This document shows positions 1-9,720 of a stretch of DNA of 64,000 nucleotides, one piece after another. Below the pieces are notes generated by a model. It was not told the origin of the DNA. It ran no database searches and saw only the letters and a list, made by a program, of their open reading frames with translations. This DNA is from Colwellia sp. C2M11 (lineage in GTDB: Bacteria; Pseudomonadota; Gammaproteobacteria; Enterobacterales; Alteromonadaceae). The DNA lies in contig NZ_JAHKQD010000015.1 in the NCBI RefSeq assembly GCF_018860915.1, positions 124,001-188,000 of the forward strand, written 5' to 3'. Numbering within the stretch: the stretch's first letter is position 1; each line of letters opens with the position of its first letter. The translations under genes were made by a program, and so were the position numbers.

Positions 1-192
1 TTCTGCCATTTTAGTTTGTACTGATTGTAAAGTAGCTAAGCCTTGATGACGTACATATTTAGCGCCAAGCCAGGCACTAAGGATCACAATAGCAATGGTT
101 GGCCAAGCGCCAATTAGCTCCCCAACCTGCATTAACACTGTGATTTCAATAATAGGTATAATAATAAATAGCGCAAATAATAAGCGAAACAT
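1..192 (-). CDS. fxsA: FxsA family membrane protein, N-terminal part (cut by window edge)
   Basis: The first 64 residues of a minus-strand gene running off the left edge. The translation starts MFRLLFALFIIIPIIEI and continues through a GxxxGAWPTIAIVI-type segment to a WLGAKYVRHQG stretch, the pattern of FxsA (named for suppression of F-exclusion of phage T7 in E. coli). Two hydrophobic segments (about residues 2-21 and 24-42) place it in the inner membrane. An AGGAGT ribosome binding site lies just upstream of the ATG at 192. The gene is transcribed away from the cutA remnant and dsbD. The C-terminal half is not visible. Confidence 0.85.
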   Translation of the reverse strand, partial: MFRLLFALFIIIPIIEITVLMQVGELIGAWPTIAIVILSAWLGAKYVRHQGLATLQSVQTKMAE

Positions 193-303
193 AAAGACTC
201 CTGTTTTCTTTGTAAGATATATTGGGCTAAACGGGTCTTTTTCAAGCGTAAATGGCTTTTACTTTACTTATCACGGATATTGTTAACTTTTTTTTAAGAA
301 ACC

Positions 304-607
304 GATGTTATCTTGTGGTGTGCTTTAGGTTTAGATATATCTAACTAATAAGAGGCGCTATTACCGCTAACGAACCTATAGCTGAGCAAATGATGCCTTA
401 TAGTTGCGACATCATTAATCAAAAAAAGTTACTGTATAAAAAACTGCAGCTATTAATAAAAACTGAAAGTGATAATTTGATACAATTAAATACTCGAATT
501 AATAAGCTGCATCCCTACAATGTAGCTAAGAGAATGTAATTGAAGTGATTGCTTTGAATATCCAGCAAGGCAATAAGCACTATTTAAACTGGATCAGTGA
601 AAATTAA
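304..607 (+). pseudogene. cutA: Decayed cutA (divalent-cation tolerance protein) remnant
   Basis: From about 351 one frame reads continuously and includes YKKLQLLIKTESDN and NKLHPYNVA, matching the core of CutA (E. coli: VQMILKT...HHPYQTPE). It then stops at about 539. A second frame resumes with EVIALNIQQGNKHYLNWISEN and a stop at 605-607, matching the CutA C-terminus (LVLPV...DYLSWLN). The N-terminal third (304-350) is degraded and has in-frame stops. So this is a frameshifted, N-terminally eroded gene. Its position directly before dsbD is the same as in E. coli, which supports the identification. Its last codons overlap the dsbD upstream region. Confidence 0.72.
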
Positions 608-617
608 AGTAGTACTA

Positions 618-2561
618 ATGAAAAATCCATCATCATTTTTAAACTTTTTTGCTAGAACATTTATTATATTATTTGCTCTACTGCTAGGTTTAAGTTCTGC
701 AGTTAGTAATGCACAGCAATCTATTTTTGACACATCTGGACCATCATTATTTAGTAATGACAATGAGTTTTTAAGGGTAGATCAAGCCTTTGTTTTTAAC
801 TTTGATCAAGATGAGAATTTACTGCATATTAACTTTGATATCAGCGAAGGCTATTACCTTTATCGCCATCAATTTAAATTTACGAGTGATACAGCCCGCA
901 TAGCTGAAATAGATTTACCACAAGGTATAGAGCATGAAGATGAATTTTTTGGTGTGCAACAAATTTATAAAACCGCTTTAAATTTAACACTTAATATCGA
1001 GCAAGCTGACAAAAACGCTGTTATTACAGTTAGCTATCAAGGCTGTGCTGACAAGGGATTATGTTACCCTCCAACAAAAAAACAAATTTCACTAGATCAA
1101 GTATTAGAACAAACCAACAAAAACACATCTGCTGCTGTATTATCAGCTTTACATAGTGATGCAACTGAAACGTCTTCAACACAAAAACCAGAAACCTCAA
1201 TGGTTAGTGAACAACACCAACTCGCTGATATGTTAAAGCAAGGGAGCTTACTATTAACGCTAGTTGCTTTCTTTTTAGGTGGGCTTTTATTGTCATTTAC
1301 GCCTTGCGTATTTCCAATGTACCCTATATTAACGGGCATTATTGTTGGTGCTGGTAATAATAATTCAACACCTTTAACTACCAAGAAAGCATTTACGTTA
1401 TCGTTCTTTTACGTGCAAGGTATGGCCGTTACTTATACCTTGCTCGGTGTAGTCGTTGCACTTGCTGGCGCGCAATTCCAAGCTATTTTTCAACATCCTT
1501 ATGTGTTAATTGCCCTTAGTATTTTGTTTATCTTTTTAGCCTTATCCATGTTTGGCTTGTTCAACTTAGCCCTACCTGCTAGTTGGCAAAATTATTTAAA
1601 TAGTTTAAGTAATAAACAAAAAGGCGGGTCAGTTACAGGTGTTATAATGATGGGTGTCATTTCAGGCTTGGTTGCTTCCCCTTGTACCACCGCACCTTTA
1701 ACCGGTGCTTTATTATATATTTCACAAACAGGTGATGTGGTATTAGGCGCTTCCGCCTTGTATGCGCTAAGTTTAGGCATGGGATTACCATTATTAGTGT
1801 TAGGTAGTTCGGGGGGGAAACTATTGCCTAAAGCTGGTGCCTGGATGAATATTATAAAAAATATTTTCGGCCTATTATTACTCGCTGTTCCAATATTTTT
1901 ATTAGAGCGCTTTATTCCCCAAGTTGCCAGTGATGCGCTATGGGCAATATTGATATTAAGCTCAGCTACTTATTTATATGTGGCCAACATCAATACGGCT
2001 TCACAGTCAACAGAGAAAACCGCTAAGAGCTTTGCCTTTGGCTTGCGTTCATTAATCATTTTTCTAATGCTATTTTGGGGAGCTAATATGCTCTATCAAT
2101 TATTTACTCCTAATAACGTTACATCAAATGGCAATGTAGTTAACAATAATTCAAGCAACAACGGACAATCAATAATAACGAATCAAGAGAGCCAAATTCA
2201 ACATTTTACCCAAGTAACTACCTTGAAAGAATTAACAGAAGTTATTGCCCTGGCTAATAGCCAAGGTAAAACAGTCATGTTAGATTTATATGCAGATTGG
2301 TGTGTTGCTTGTAAAGAATTTGAGGAATATACTTTTCCAGATAAAAAAGTACAACAGGCACTTGCTAACTCACTTTTACTACAAGTTGATTTAACCGAAA
2401 CAAGCTTGCCGCAAAATATAGAATTAATGGATCACTTCAATGTATTTGGTTTACCATCAATTTTATTTTTTGATTTAAACGGAAAAGAATTAAGCCTACA
2501 ACGTGTAACTGGCTTTATGAAGGCTGACAAATTTAGTGAGCATATCAATACTATATTTTAG
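618..2561 (+). CDS. dsbD: Thiol:disulfide interchange protein DsbD
   Basis: A 647-residue inner-membrane reductant conduit that passes electrons from cytoplasmic thioredoxin to periplasmic DsbC/DsbG-type and CcmG-type partners. A signal peptide (about residues 1-33, ending SNAQ) leads into the periplasmic nDsbD domain with redox cysteines C143 and C149 (GCADKGLCYPP). An approximately eight-helix membrane domain follows, with TPCVFPMYPI and SPCTTAPLTG, each holding one of the membrane cysteines. The C-terminal thioredoxin-like domain has WCVAC (C562, C565). I prefer the ATG at 618 to an in-frame GTG at 597: it gives a clean signal peptide, and the GTG falls inside the cutA remnant. The ribosome binding site is weak. 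All six redox cysteines appear to be present. Confidence 0.96.
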   Translation: MKNPSSFLNFFARTFIILFALLLGLSSAVSNAQQSIFDTSGPSLFSNDNEFLRVDQAFVFNFDQDENLLHINFDISEGYYLYRHQFKFTSDTARIAEIDLPQGIEHEDEFFGVQQIYKTALNLTLNIEQADKNAVITVSYQGCADKGLCYPPTKKQISLDQVLEQTNKNTSAAVLSALHSDATETSSTQKPETSMVSEQHQLADMLKQGSLLLTLVAFFLGGLLLSFTPCVFPMYPILTGIIVGAGNNNSTPLTTKKAFTLSFFYVQGMAVTYTLLGVVVALAGAQFQAIFQHPYVLIALSILFIFLALSMFGLFNLALPASWQNYLNSLSNKQKGGSVTGVIMMGVISGLVASPCTTAPLTGALLYISQTGDVVLGASALYALSLGMGLPLLVLGSSGGKLLPKAGAWMNIIKNIFGLLLLAVPIFLLERFIPQVASDALWAILILSSATYLYVANINTASQSTEKTAKSFAFGLRSLIIFLMLFWGANMLYQLFTPNNVTSNGNVVNNNSSNNGQSIITNQESQIQHFTQVTTLKELTEVIALANSQGKTVMLDLYADWCVACKEFEEYTFPDKKVQQALANSLLLQVDLTETSLPQNIELMDHFNVFGLPSILFFDLNGKELSLQRVTGFMKADKFSEHINTIF

Positions 2562-2588
2562 CAGTAGCATATACATCAACGTAAATAT

Positions 2589-2615
2589 CATCTACCAGTC
2601 AGATACTGGTGGATG
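2589..2615. terminator. Hairpin between convergent dsbD and GGDEF-EAL genes
   Basis: An 11-bp stem (CATCTACCAGT / ACTGGTGGATG, one G-T pair) with a 5-base loop in the 85-base gap between two convergent genes. There is no strong T-run on either side, so a terminator role is inferred from position and structure only. Confidence 0.4.
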
Positions 2616-2646
2616 AAAGCTAACATTTACATTTCTGTTATACTTA

Positions 2647-5082
2647 TCAGGTTTTTCCCACTTGAGTTTTCCAGTAACCATTATGAGTATATTCTTGAAT
2701 AAATTCTATCAAATCTATTTCTGGCACGGGTTTCGAAAAATAATAACCTTGAATTAGATCACATTCATTTTCCGTTAAGCTTCGTAATTGAGCCGCTGTT
2801 TCTACACCTTCAGCAATAACCGTTAAGCCTAAATTTTTCACCATCGCAATAGTCGACATAATAATTTGATAATCAGCATGATTTTCTAACATGCCAAAAA
2901 CAAAACTTTTATCAATTTTAATAACGTCAATTGGCATTTTTTTAATATACGCTAATGACGAATACCCTGTACCAAAATCATCAATGGCAAAGCTGAACCC
3001 CATCTCTTTCAAACTATCCATCATCACAATGGTGTGCTCTATATCTTTTACTAACGTTTGCTCTGTTAACTCTAGTTCAAAACTATCCGCAGATAAGGAG
3101 AATTCATCCAATAAGCTTTGTAAATAGTTCGGCAAATTGATATCAATAAATTGCCCAGCTGATAAATTAATAGCAATTTTAACATCCGTTAACCCTTGCT
3201 TTTTAATCATTATCGCTAACTCAAAACAACGATGAATAATCCAATAACCTAATTCAATCATGTGCTGAGAGTTTTCTAAAATAGGAATAAAGTCTTCGGG
3301 TGAAACCATACCTCGCTCAGGGTGCTTCCAACGTAGTAATGCTTCAAAGCCATATATTTTATTATCTATTGCCCTTAATTGCGGTTGTAAACTTAACGTA
3401 AACTGTTGTTTAGCAAGTGCTTGACGAACTTCTCCTTCAAGCATAACCCTGTGAGCAACCCGCTGAAACATTTCTTGGTGATAAATATGGAATTGACTAC
3501 CGCCATTGTCTTTTGCTTCATACATGGCAATATCTGCATGAGCAATTAAATCTTCTGCTTTTTCACTACTCGACTCTGTATAGGAAATACCGATACTTGT
3601 TGACACATAAAAAATACTTGAGCCAAGCTTTATAGGCTCTTTAAATTCTGCAAGTAATTGCTCTGCAATATTAATCGCTTCATTTACTGAATTTAAGCCC
3701 CCTAGCACCACCACAAATTCATCACCACCAAAGCGGCAGGCTAAATCCATTTTACCAACACTTAAACGTACACGATCAGCCGCTTGAATTAACAACTTAT
3801 CGCCTTCGGTATGACCATTGCTATCATTTACTTTTTTAAAATCATCTAAATCTAAAAATAAAACAGCAACCCCACCAGGGTAACGACCAATATTAGCGAT
3901 TGATTTACGTAATTGATAATTCAGCATATTACGATTAGGTAAACCAGTGAGTAAATCATACATCGCAATATTTTCTAACTCTTTGGTTTTTTGTTCCACC
4001 TCAATATTTAATTGCTCTAACTCATAGCTTAGCTCTAAAGCAGAGTCACTTAAAATATCGAGTTCATCAGAAAATAACATTGGTCTTTTTAATTTAATCT
4101 CTCTAAATTGATCAAACTTTTTATTGGCGAGTAAAGGAAGTGCACTTGACAAGTGTAATAAGCGTTTCGTAAACAACCGAGCGAGGCCATAAAGAAATAA
4201 CCCCAGTACCATAAAGATACCACTGAGCGACATTAAAAACTGTAGCCTATATTGAGCATTTTTTTCTTCAAAAAGCGTAACATCATCTATTAGGGACAGA
4301 TAAAATTCTCTTTTATTATCATTAGCTAATGGGAGAAAGTTAACCAAATAGCTTTTACCGTACTGCTCTATTTTCAAACCATCTTTAATGACTAAGTCAA
4401 TGTTCATTTCGTCGTTAACTGCAAGAAGAGATTGAGTTAACGGCATATTAGATGATGAAATGACATTAACTTCGTTATTCACTTCACCTGATTCTGAAGA
4501 GAAACTCACTACAGCCACTTCACTATTTAGCGAAGTATTAATTGCATAAAGCATATCAACTAGACTCGCAGTCATAGTAATAACTAATACATCACCATGG
4601 TTATTCAATAAAGGAACGCTGAGTAATAAATAACATTGTTGTTGACATAGTACTTGATGATTAGGACTTTGAAGCCTTAAAACGCGGTCAATATTATCGT
4701 ATGCAAACTCAGGCATAGCAGAGGTTTCAAATAGTGAATTTTTATTGGCATCAACCAACCAAATATTTTCTATATTTAGGTTTAACTGTAAACCATCGAA
4801 TTGATTGGCAAGTTGTTCAGCAAAAATAGTGAAGTCTTGCTGTTGTGAAAACTTGGTAATTTCAGAGAATGATTCAAGCCAAACGTTCATTTTTGAACGA
4901 AGAATATCACTGTGCAAAGCAAACTGCACTTTACCTTGCGCTAAAGTATCTTGATGAAATTGTTTATAGTCGTCTTGTAGTCGAGATAAAGATAATGCTG
5001 AAAACCCGACAGCTAATATTAATAGTGTTGATACTATTAATATTAATAATTTCGTTGGGACACTAATAAACTTTTTCATCAT
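2647..5082 (-). CDS. Membrane-bound GGDEF-EAL cyclic-di-GMP signalling protein
   Basis: An 811-residue protein with a membrane segment at about 10-30, a periplasmic sensor region to about 280, a second membrane segment at about 281-303, a short linker/coiled coil, a GGDEF domain (GGDEF at 452-456, RFGGDEFVVVLGG) and an EAL domain (EALLRW at 580-585, later DDFGTGYSSL and KIDKSF). Both signature motifs are intact. The I-site is absent: GKMD stands where RxxD would be, so product inhibition of any cyclase activity is not expected. Proteins with both domains can be bifunctional or mainly phosphodiesterases; the sequence does not decide. The start is the ATG pair at 5082/5079, because an upstream TTG would overlap the preceding stop. 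The stop of the barrel gene lies 14 bases upstream, so it is probably the last gene of a three-gene operon. Confidence 0.9.
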   Translation of the reverse strand: MMKKFISVPTKLLILIVSTLLILAVGFSALSLSRLQDDYKQFHQDTLAQGKVQFALHSDILRSKMNVWLESFSEITKFSQQQDFTIFAEQLANQFDGLQLNLNIENIWLVDANKNSLFETSAMPEFAYDNIDRVLRLQSPNHQVLCQQQCYLLLSVPLLNNHGDVLVITMTASLVDMLYAINTSLNSEVAVVSFSSESGEVNNEVNVISSSNMPLTQSLLAVNDEMNIDLVIKDGLKIEQYGKSYLVNFLPLANDNKREFYLSLIDDVTLFEEKNAQYRLQFLMSLSGIFMVLGLFLYGLARLFTKRLLHLSSALPLLANKKFDQFREIKLKRPMLFSDELDILSDSALELSYELEQLNIEVEQKTKELENIAMYDLLTGLPNRNMLNYQLRKSIANIGRYPGGVAVLFLDLDDFKKVNDSNGHTEGDKLLIQAADRVRLSVGKMDLACRFGGDEFVVVLGGLNSVNEAINIAEQLLAEFKEPIKLGSSIFYVSTSIGISYTESSSEKAEDLIAHADIAMYEAKDNGGSQFHIYHQEMFQRVAHRVMLEGEVRQALAKQQFTLSLQPQLRAIDNKIYGFEALLRWKHPERGMVSPEDFIPILENSQHMIELGYWIIHRCFELAIMIKKQGLTDVKIAINLSAGQFIDINLPNYLQSLLDEFSLSADSFELELTEQTLVKDIEHTIVMMDSLKEMGFSFAIDDFGTGYSSLAYIKKMPIDVIKIDKSFVFGMLENHADYQIIMSTIAMVKNLGLTVIAEGVETAAQLRSLTENECDLIQGYYFSKPVPEIDLIEFIQEYTHNGYWKTQVGKT

Positions 5083-5096
5083 CAATAACGTCTCAA

Positions 5097-6284
5097 TTAG
5101 AACCAATACATCAACTGCACAGCACCAAGCTCCCAGTTTTCTGCATCATTCACTTGTGGATTAGGTAAAACAACAGGAGTAAGTCTACCACCTCCTTGAA
5201 ACCAGTGGTATTCTAACCTTAGTCGTAAATTACTAGAAAAATCGTATGACAAACCAATGACGGTATCTCTATGATACCCAAAATAAGCAGGAATAAGGCC
5301 GTCATATTCCTCAGACATTGCTTTCCCATTTTTATCATCTCGATCATTATAAAAGTTTTCATAGCGAGCAAGTAAAGTTAGCTCATCATTTACCTTATAT
5401 CGGGACTGTATATACATTCCTTGTCCAATCGGAGCTTTACTATACGTAGGGGTATAAAATCCTTTAGAGTCAAAAGTTTCTTGATAAATTTCACCACTTA
5501 GCTCCCAACGTTCTCCTTCATATAAAGCATTGATAGTATAAAATTTGAAAGAAAATTTGCCATCAAAAAATAAATCCCCAAATTCTGTCGCATCATAATT
5601 AAACACTGAGTCTAAATAAGATATCCCAAATCGCCACGAAGAAAAGCTAGGTTGCCAATATAAACTGGTTTGAAAATCAGAGTCCTGCTCTATTGAGCCT
5701 TTAATTTTATCACCTAAAATGATTTCACCCTGCTTATCTGAAATTTTCGAAGTACCGTAACTCAGGTTGAAATCAAAATTACCATAGTCATCATCACTAT
5801 GGCTGATTTTAAGTGCCGCGCCATCTCCGCCAACAGCAATATCTCGAAAACCATCAAAATAAACAGATTGTGGTAAAATAATACTGGGACGAGCAAATGG
5901 AATATCCCTAGAACTAGAATAAAGCCAATGATTATTTTTAAAGCGTCCTAAATAAAGATTAGCCTGCCAACTTGAGCTTTTATACATTGACCAATCTAAC
6001 AAAGCGTAATCGATACGAACACCTTCAGCGTATCTATTACCACCATTTAAATAGACAACTTGACCTGCTAGCCGCAAATTATCATTTAGCTGATAAGAAG
6101 CATTAAATCCCACTTCGGTTAGTTTAGATGATACTGCGCCATCATCTTCAACAAAATCACTATTTTCAACGTCAATGATCCCTTGAGCAACAAAGCCATG
6201 ATATTGAAAATCTTGAGCAGAAAGCTTGTCCGAAGATATAGATACACATAGTGTAACTAATATGCCAAAAAAGAATCTTCTCAT
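5097..6284 (-). CDS. Putative outer-membrane beta-barrel (porin-like) protein
   Basis: A 395-residue protein with a signal peptide (MRRFFFGILVTLCVSI...SAQ) followed by alternating amphipathic strands rich in aromatic residues and Asp/Asn. It ends in the aromatic MYWF typical of outer-membrane barrels. The ATG at 6284 is chosen because it begins a proper signal peptide; an upstream GTG at 6329 would add a non-signal extension overlapping the previous gene. It lies between a periplasmic binding-like protein (16 bases upstream) and a membrane GGDEF-EAL protein, so a role in sensing or passage of a ligand is conceivable. Its substrate cannot be read from the sequence. Confidence 0.72.
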   Translation of the reverse strand: MRRFFFGILVTLCVSISSDKLSAQDFQYHGFVAQGIIDVENSDFVEDDGAVSSKLTEVGFNASYQLNDNLRLAGQVVYLNGGNRYAEGVRIDYALLDWSMYKSSSWQANLYLGRFKNNHWLYSSSRDIPFARPSIILPQSVYFDGFRDIAVGGDGAALKISHSDDDYGNFDFNLSYGTSKISDKQGEIILGDKIKGSIEQDSDFQTSLYWQPSFSSWRFGISYLDSVFNYDATEFGDLFFDGKFSFKFYTINALYEGERWELSGEIYQETFDSKGFYTPTYSKAPIGQGMYIQSRYKVNDELTLLARYENFYNDRDDKNGKAMSEEYDGLIPAYFGYHRDTVIGLSYDFSSNLRLRLEYHWFQGGGRLTPVVLPNPQVNDAENWELGAVQLMYWF

Positions 6285-6300
6285 AGCTAAGTTTACCGCT

Positions 6301-6726
6301 TTAGTTTGTAATTTTAACAACATGTACACCCTCCATTCCTTGAGTTTCTTTTACGTAACCAATTGCACCAGGTGTCGTTCTAACTCCTTCTAGAAGTTCT
6401 TCTGGCGTATTAACTGTAATCGGTGCGACCCCTAACCCAGAATAAGTTAATTTATTCCATATGCGATCGAGTTGATAAGGGAACATTTGTAGACGCTCTT
6501 TACTAAAACGTAAATGAAGCGCATGCTGACGAGGTAAAACAAAAACAGTGATTCTTTGAGCGTCATTCCATTGCACTTGCCGCATAGTATAAATACGCCG
6601 TAATTGCGAAGTGGTTAATGTAGTTTCGCTAACAGTAGGATGTATAATAACTTCAACAGCCGAAGCCGTTGCACTAAGACAACCTAAAAAGATAAGTAAG
6701 CATAAAAAGTAAGGTGTTTTGATAAT
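6301..6726 (-). CDS. Small periplasmic phosphate-binding-like (PBP-type) protein, apparent ATT start
   Basis: A 141-residue protein resembling the short PstS-like substrate-binding family: LRRIYTMRQVQW, NKLTYSGLGVAP and TTPGAIGYV are recognisable. The frame remains open upstream of the internal ATG at 6585 and encodes an excellent signal peptide (about IKTPYFLCLLIFLGCLSATASA, cleavage before VEVI). The only plausible start in frame is an ATT at 6726, 4 bases after an AAGGA ribosome binding site; no ATG, GTG or TTG fits. The downstream barrel gene starts 16 bases after its stop. Either a rare ATT start is used, or the gene has lost its ATG. The family assignment is by recollected motif similarity. 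Confidence 0.66.
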   Translation of the reverse strand: MIKTPYFLCLLIFLGCLSATASAVEVIIHPTVSETTLTTSQLRRIYTMRQVQWNDAQRITVFVLPRQHALHLRFSKERLQMFPYQLDRIWNKLTYSGLGVAPITVNTPEELLEGVRTTPGAIGYVKETQGMEGVHVVKITN

Positions 6727-7220
6727 ACAATCCTTCTATACCTAACAATATTCAAAATAAACATTTGTTAAGTATTTACCAACTAATAAGTAGGGGGATT
6801 TAATAATCACGGTAATTGGTAATAACTATAAAAAAACCTATAGTTATTTGAAAATGCTAAATAAAATCCAAAATACATCAACAAGATATCAGAAACCACA
6901 TGTTTAACACAAGGAATACTTTGTTATTACTAATAATAAATAAAAATCGCAAAGTATTATTTTTCTTACCTAACTATTTTAACTATCCCTTTAAAAACAG
7001 TGTTTTAATTATCACTATTTATCTTATCAGTGTAGTAAACAATTATAAAAATAACCATTTTTTATATCGGCAAAGAGATAAGACCAGTAATTTGCTGCTA
7101 TATTCTGCGAAAACACTATAATAATCGTCAATAATAAAAAAAAACGTTTTTTTATTCACAATATTATCAATTTATGTAATTATTGTGGCTAATATCAACT
7201 TTAAGGTGTTTTTAGCGAAG
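6727..7220. other. Divergent intergenic region with two AT-rich dyads
   Basis: About 490 bases between the minus-strand binding-protein operon and aroQ. I see no convincing gene. Visible structures are a 10-bp hairpin at 6821-6848 (AATAACTATA / TATAGTTATT, 8-base loop) and an A-run/CG/T-run dyad at about 7132-7154. The region presumably contains promoters in both directions, but no clear -35/-10 pair stands out. A 73-codon open frame at 6900-7121 is AT-rich and has no recognisable protein character. Confidence 0.5.
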
Positions 7221-7670
7221 ATGAGTACTAAGTTTGAGATTTTGGTGTTAAATGGACCTAATTTAAATATGTTAGGCAAACGTGAGCCTGAAATTTATGG
7301 TGCACAAACATTAGACGAAATAATTGACGCATTAGCAAAACAAGCACTAGCGAAAGAAGTTAAACTTTCTCACTTACAATCTAACGCTGAACACTTACTT
7401 ATAGAAGCAATACATAAAGCTTATAAAAAAGTAGATTTTATTATTATAAACCCTGCAGCATTTACACATACAAGTGTCGCTATTCGTGATGCTTTATTGT
7501 CAGTAGATATACCTTTTATCGAAGTACACTTATCTAATGTGCATGCAAGAGAAAAATTTAGACATCATTCGTATTTGTCTGATGTAGCAACCGGGGTGAT
7601 TTGTGGCTTAGGTGCAGATGGCTATAGTTATGCACTACAATCCGCAGAAGCTTGGTTGAGAAAACGTTAA
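7221..7670 (+). CDS. aroQ: 3-dehydroquinate dehydratase, type II
   Basis: A 149-residue enzyme, the usual length for the type II family, catalysing the third shikimate-pathway step (3-dehydroquinate to 3-dehydroshikimate). It has the signature [13 protein letters not shown], the substrate-loop tyrosine in [21 protein letters not shown], and [14 protein letters not shown] with the catalytic histidine. The ATG at 7221 is preferred over an in-frame GTG at 7185 because it gives the normal N-terminus. The gene precedes accB by 94 bases; aroQ-accB-accC is a common gammaproteobacterial order. Confidence 0.97.
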   Translation: MSTKFEILVLNGPNLNMLGKREPEIYGAQTLDEIIDALAKQALAKEVKLSHLQSNAEHLLIEAIHKAYKKVDFIIINPAAFTHTSVAIRDALLSVDIPFIEVHLSNVHAREKFRHHSYLSDVATGVICGLGADGYSYALQSAEAWLRKR

Positions 7671-7764
7671 ATAGCTGTTGTTAGCTGTAGTAAATAACAA
7701 AATAATAGTTAGTTATAATAACTAACTTAATATTAATTAAAGCAAATTGAAATAAGGTAACGTA

Positions 7765-8217
7765 ATGGATATTCGTAAGATCAAAAAACTTATTGAGTTA
7801 GTAGAAGAGTCAGGCATCAATGAATTAGAAATCTCTGAGGGAGAAGAATCGGTTCGTATATGTCGCGGCGCTCCCGTAACAGCTGCTCCAGCACCAGTAA
7901 TGCAAGCAGCACCGATTACAGCACCAGCTGCTGCAGCACCAGTAGCAACACCTGCAAATGAGGCAGCAGCACCAGTACTGTCTGGCCATGTTGTTCGCTC
8001 TCCAATGGTTGGTACTTTCTACGCTTCAGCATCTCCAGATTCACCTGCTTTTGCCGAAGTAGGCCAACATGTTAACGCTGGTGATACATTATGTATTATT
8101 GAAGCAATGAAGATGATGAATCAAATCGAAGCTGATAAATCAGGTGTTATCAAAGAAATACTAGCAGACAATGAAGATGCTATTGAATTTGATCAACCGC
8201 TATTCATCATTGAATAA
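7765..8217 (+). CDS. accB: Acetyl-CoA carboxylase biotin carboxyl carrier protein
   Basis: A 150-residue carrier subunit of acetyl-CoA carboxylase, first committed step of fatty-acid synthesis. An N-terminal helix-rich segment (1-35) is followed by an Ala/Pro-rich flexible linker (about 36-70) and the biotinyl domain, with the biotin-accepting lysine in EAMKMM (K116). It ends in the typical FDQPLFIIE. The ribosome binding site AAGGTAACGT precedes the ATG. It is 23 bases upstream of accC and surely cotranscribed with it. Confidence 0.98.
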   Translation: MDIRKIKKLIELVEESGINELEISEGEESVRICRGAPVTAAPAPVMQAAPITAPAAAAPVATPANEAAAPVLSGHVVRSPMVGTFYASASPDSPAFAEVGQHVNAGDTLCIIEAMKMMNQIEADKSGVIKEILADNEDAIEFDQPLFIIE

Positions 8218-8240
8218 GCCCAACCAAAAAGGGTCATTCC

Positions 8241-9587
8241 ATGTTAGATAAAGTTGTTATCGCCAACCGTGGCGAAATTGCCTTAAGAATATTACGAGCT
8301 TGTAAAGAGCTTGGTATTAAAACTGTTGCTGTACATTCCACTGCGGATAAAAACTTGAAGCACGTCTTATTAGCAGATGAAACCATCTGTATTGGTAAGG
8401 CTCCAGCTCCCGATAGTTACCTTAATATTCCTGCGATCATAACCGCAGCAGAAGTAACTAATGCTGTTGCTATTCATCCTGGTTACGGTTTTTTAGCTGA
8501 AAATGCTGACTTTGCTGAACAAGTTGAAAAATCAGGTTTTGCCTTTATCGGCCCAAAAGCTGAAAGCATCCGAATTATGGGTGATAAAGTTGCTGCAATC
8601 AAAGCGATGAAAGTTGCAGGTGTGCCTTGCGTACCTGGTTCTGACGGTCCATTAAATGATGACGATGCAGTAAACAAAGCCCATGCTAAGCGCATAGGTT
8701 ACCCTGTTATTGTTAAAGCTGCTGGTGGTGGTGGTGGTCGTGGTATGCGCGTTGTGCGTACCGAAGAAGAGTTAATTGAATCTATTGCATTAACAAAGAA
8801 AGAAGCTGGTACCATTTTTAAAAATGATATGGTTTACATGGAAAAATTCCTTGAAAACCCACGTCATGTTGAAATTCAAATCATGGCTGACGGACAAGGT
8901 TCAGCTATTCACTTAGGTGAACGTGATTGTTCAATGCAACGTCGTCATCAAAAAGTAGTTGAAGAAGCACCTGCCCCAGGTATAACACCAGAAATGCGCG
9001 CAAAAATCGGCGAACGTTGTTGTAATGCTTGTATTGAAATTAATTATCGTGGTGCTGGTACTTTCGAGTTCTTATATGAAAACGGTGAGTTCTATTTCAT
9101 TGAAATGAACACACGTATTCAAGTTGAACATCCTGTAACCGAGATGATCACAGGTGTAGATTTAATTAAAGAGCAACTACGTGTAGCTGCTGGACAACCA
9201 TTATCTTACACGCAAGAAGATATTAAAATTTCAGGTCATTCAATTGAATGTCGTATTAATGCTGAAGATCCTCGTACTTTTATCCCTTCTCCGGGTAAAA
9301 TTACGCGTTTTCACCCACCAGGTGGTTTAGGTGTTCGCTGGGATTCGCATATCTATGCTGACTACTCAGTACCTCCTCATTATGACTCTATGATTGGTAA
9401 ACTAATCACTTGGGGTGATAATCGTGACGTAGCAATTGCACGTATGCGTAACGCACTTTCAGAGCTTGTAATAGACGGTATTAAAACAAATATCACTTTG
9501 CATCAAGATATATTAAATGATCAAGGTTTCGTAAATGGTGGGGCCAACATTCACTATTTAGAAAAGAAACTTTCTGAGTTTGGTTAA
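8241..9587 (+). CDS. accC: Biotin carboxylase subunit of acetyl-CoA carboxylase
   Basis: A 448-residue ATP-grasp enzyme that carboxylates biotin on AccB using bicarbonate and ATP. Visible features are the N-terminal biotin-carboxylase fold ([22 protein letters not shown]), [10 protein letters not shown], the glycine-rich ATP loop [12 protein letters not shown], the metal/catalytic region [14 protein letters not shown] and the C-terminal RINAEDP. Length matches the family. It is followed by a strong intrinsic terminator, marking the end of the aroQ-accBC unit. Confidence 0.98.
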   Translation: MLDKVVIANRGEIALRILRACKELGIKTVAVHSTADKNLKHVLLADETICIGKAPAPDSYLNIPAIITAAEVTNAVAIHPGYGFLAENADFAEQVEKSGFAFIGPKAESIRIMGDKVAAIKAMKVAGVPCVPGSDGPLNDDDAVNKAHAKRIGYPVIVKAAGGGGGRGMRVVRTEEELIESIALTKKEAGTIFKNDMVYMEKFLENPRHVEIQIMADGQGSAIHLGERDCSMQRRHQKVVEEAPAPGITPEMRAKIGERCCNACIEINYRGAGTFEFLYENGEFYFIEMNTRIQVEHPVTEMITGVDLIKEQLRVAAGQPLSYTQEDIKISGHSIECRINAEDPRTFIPSPGKITRFHPPGGLGVRWDSHIYADYSVPPHYDSMIGKLITWGDNRDVAIARMRNALSELVIDGIKTNITLHQDILNDQGFVNGGANIHYLEKKLSEFG

Positions 9588-9612
9588 AGATTTTTTTGAA
9601 TACTGAATACTT

Positions 9613-9642
9613 AAAGCTCTGCATTTGCAGAGCTTTTTTTTT
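9613..9642 (+). terminator. Intrinsic terminator after accC
   Basis: A perfect 10-bp stem (AAAGCTCTGC / GCAGAGCTTT) with the loop ATTT, running into nine or more T residues. It sits 25 bases after the accC stop and is a textbook rho-independent terminator on the plus strand. Confidence 0.93.
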
Positions 9643-9720
9643 CCTAGCAACTTACGGTAAAATGTTTACCATAAACTGAATATATATCATTAAGATATAA
9701 ATATGAACAACGAGTAAAAA

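Noticed and set aside
6900-7121. 73-codon plus-strand open frame
   Set aside because: Extreme AT-rich composition, no ribosome binding site and no protein-like pattern; an AT-rich intergenic artefact.
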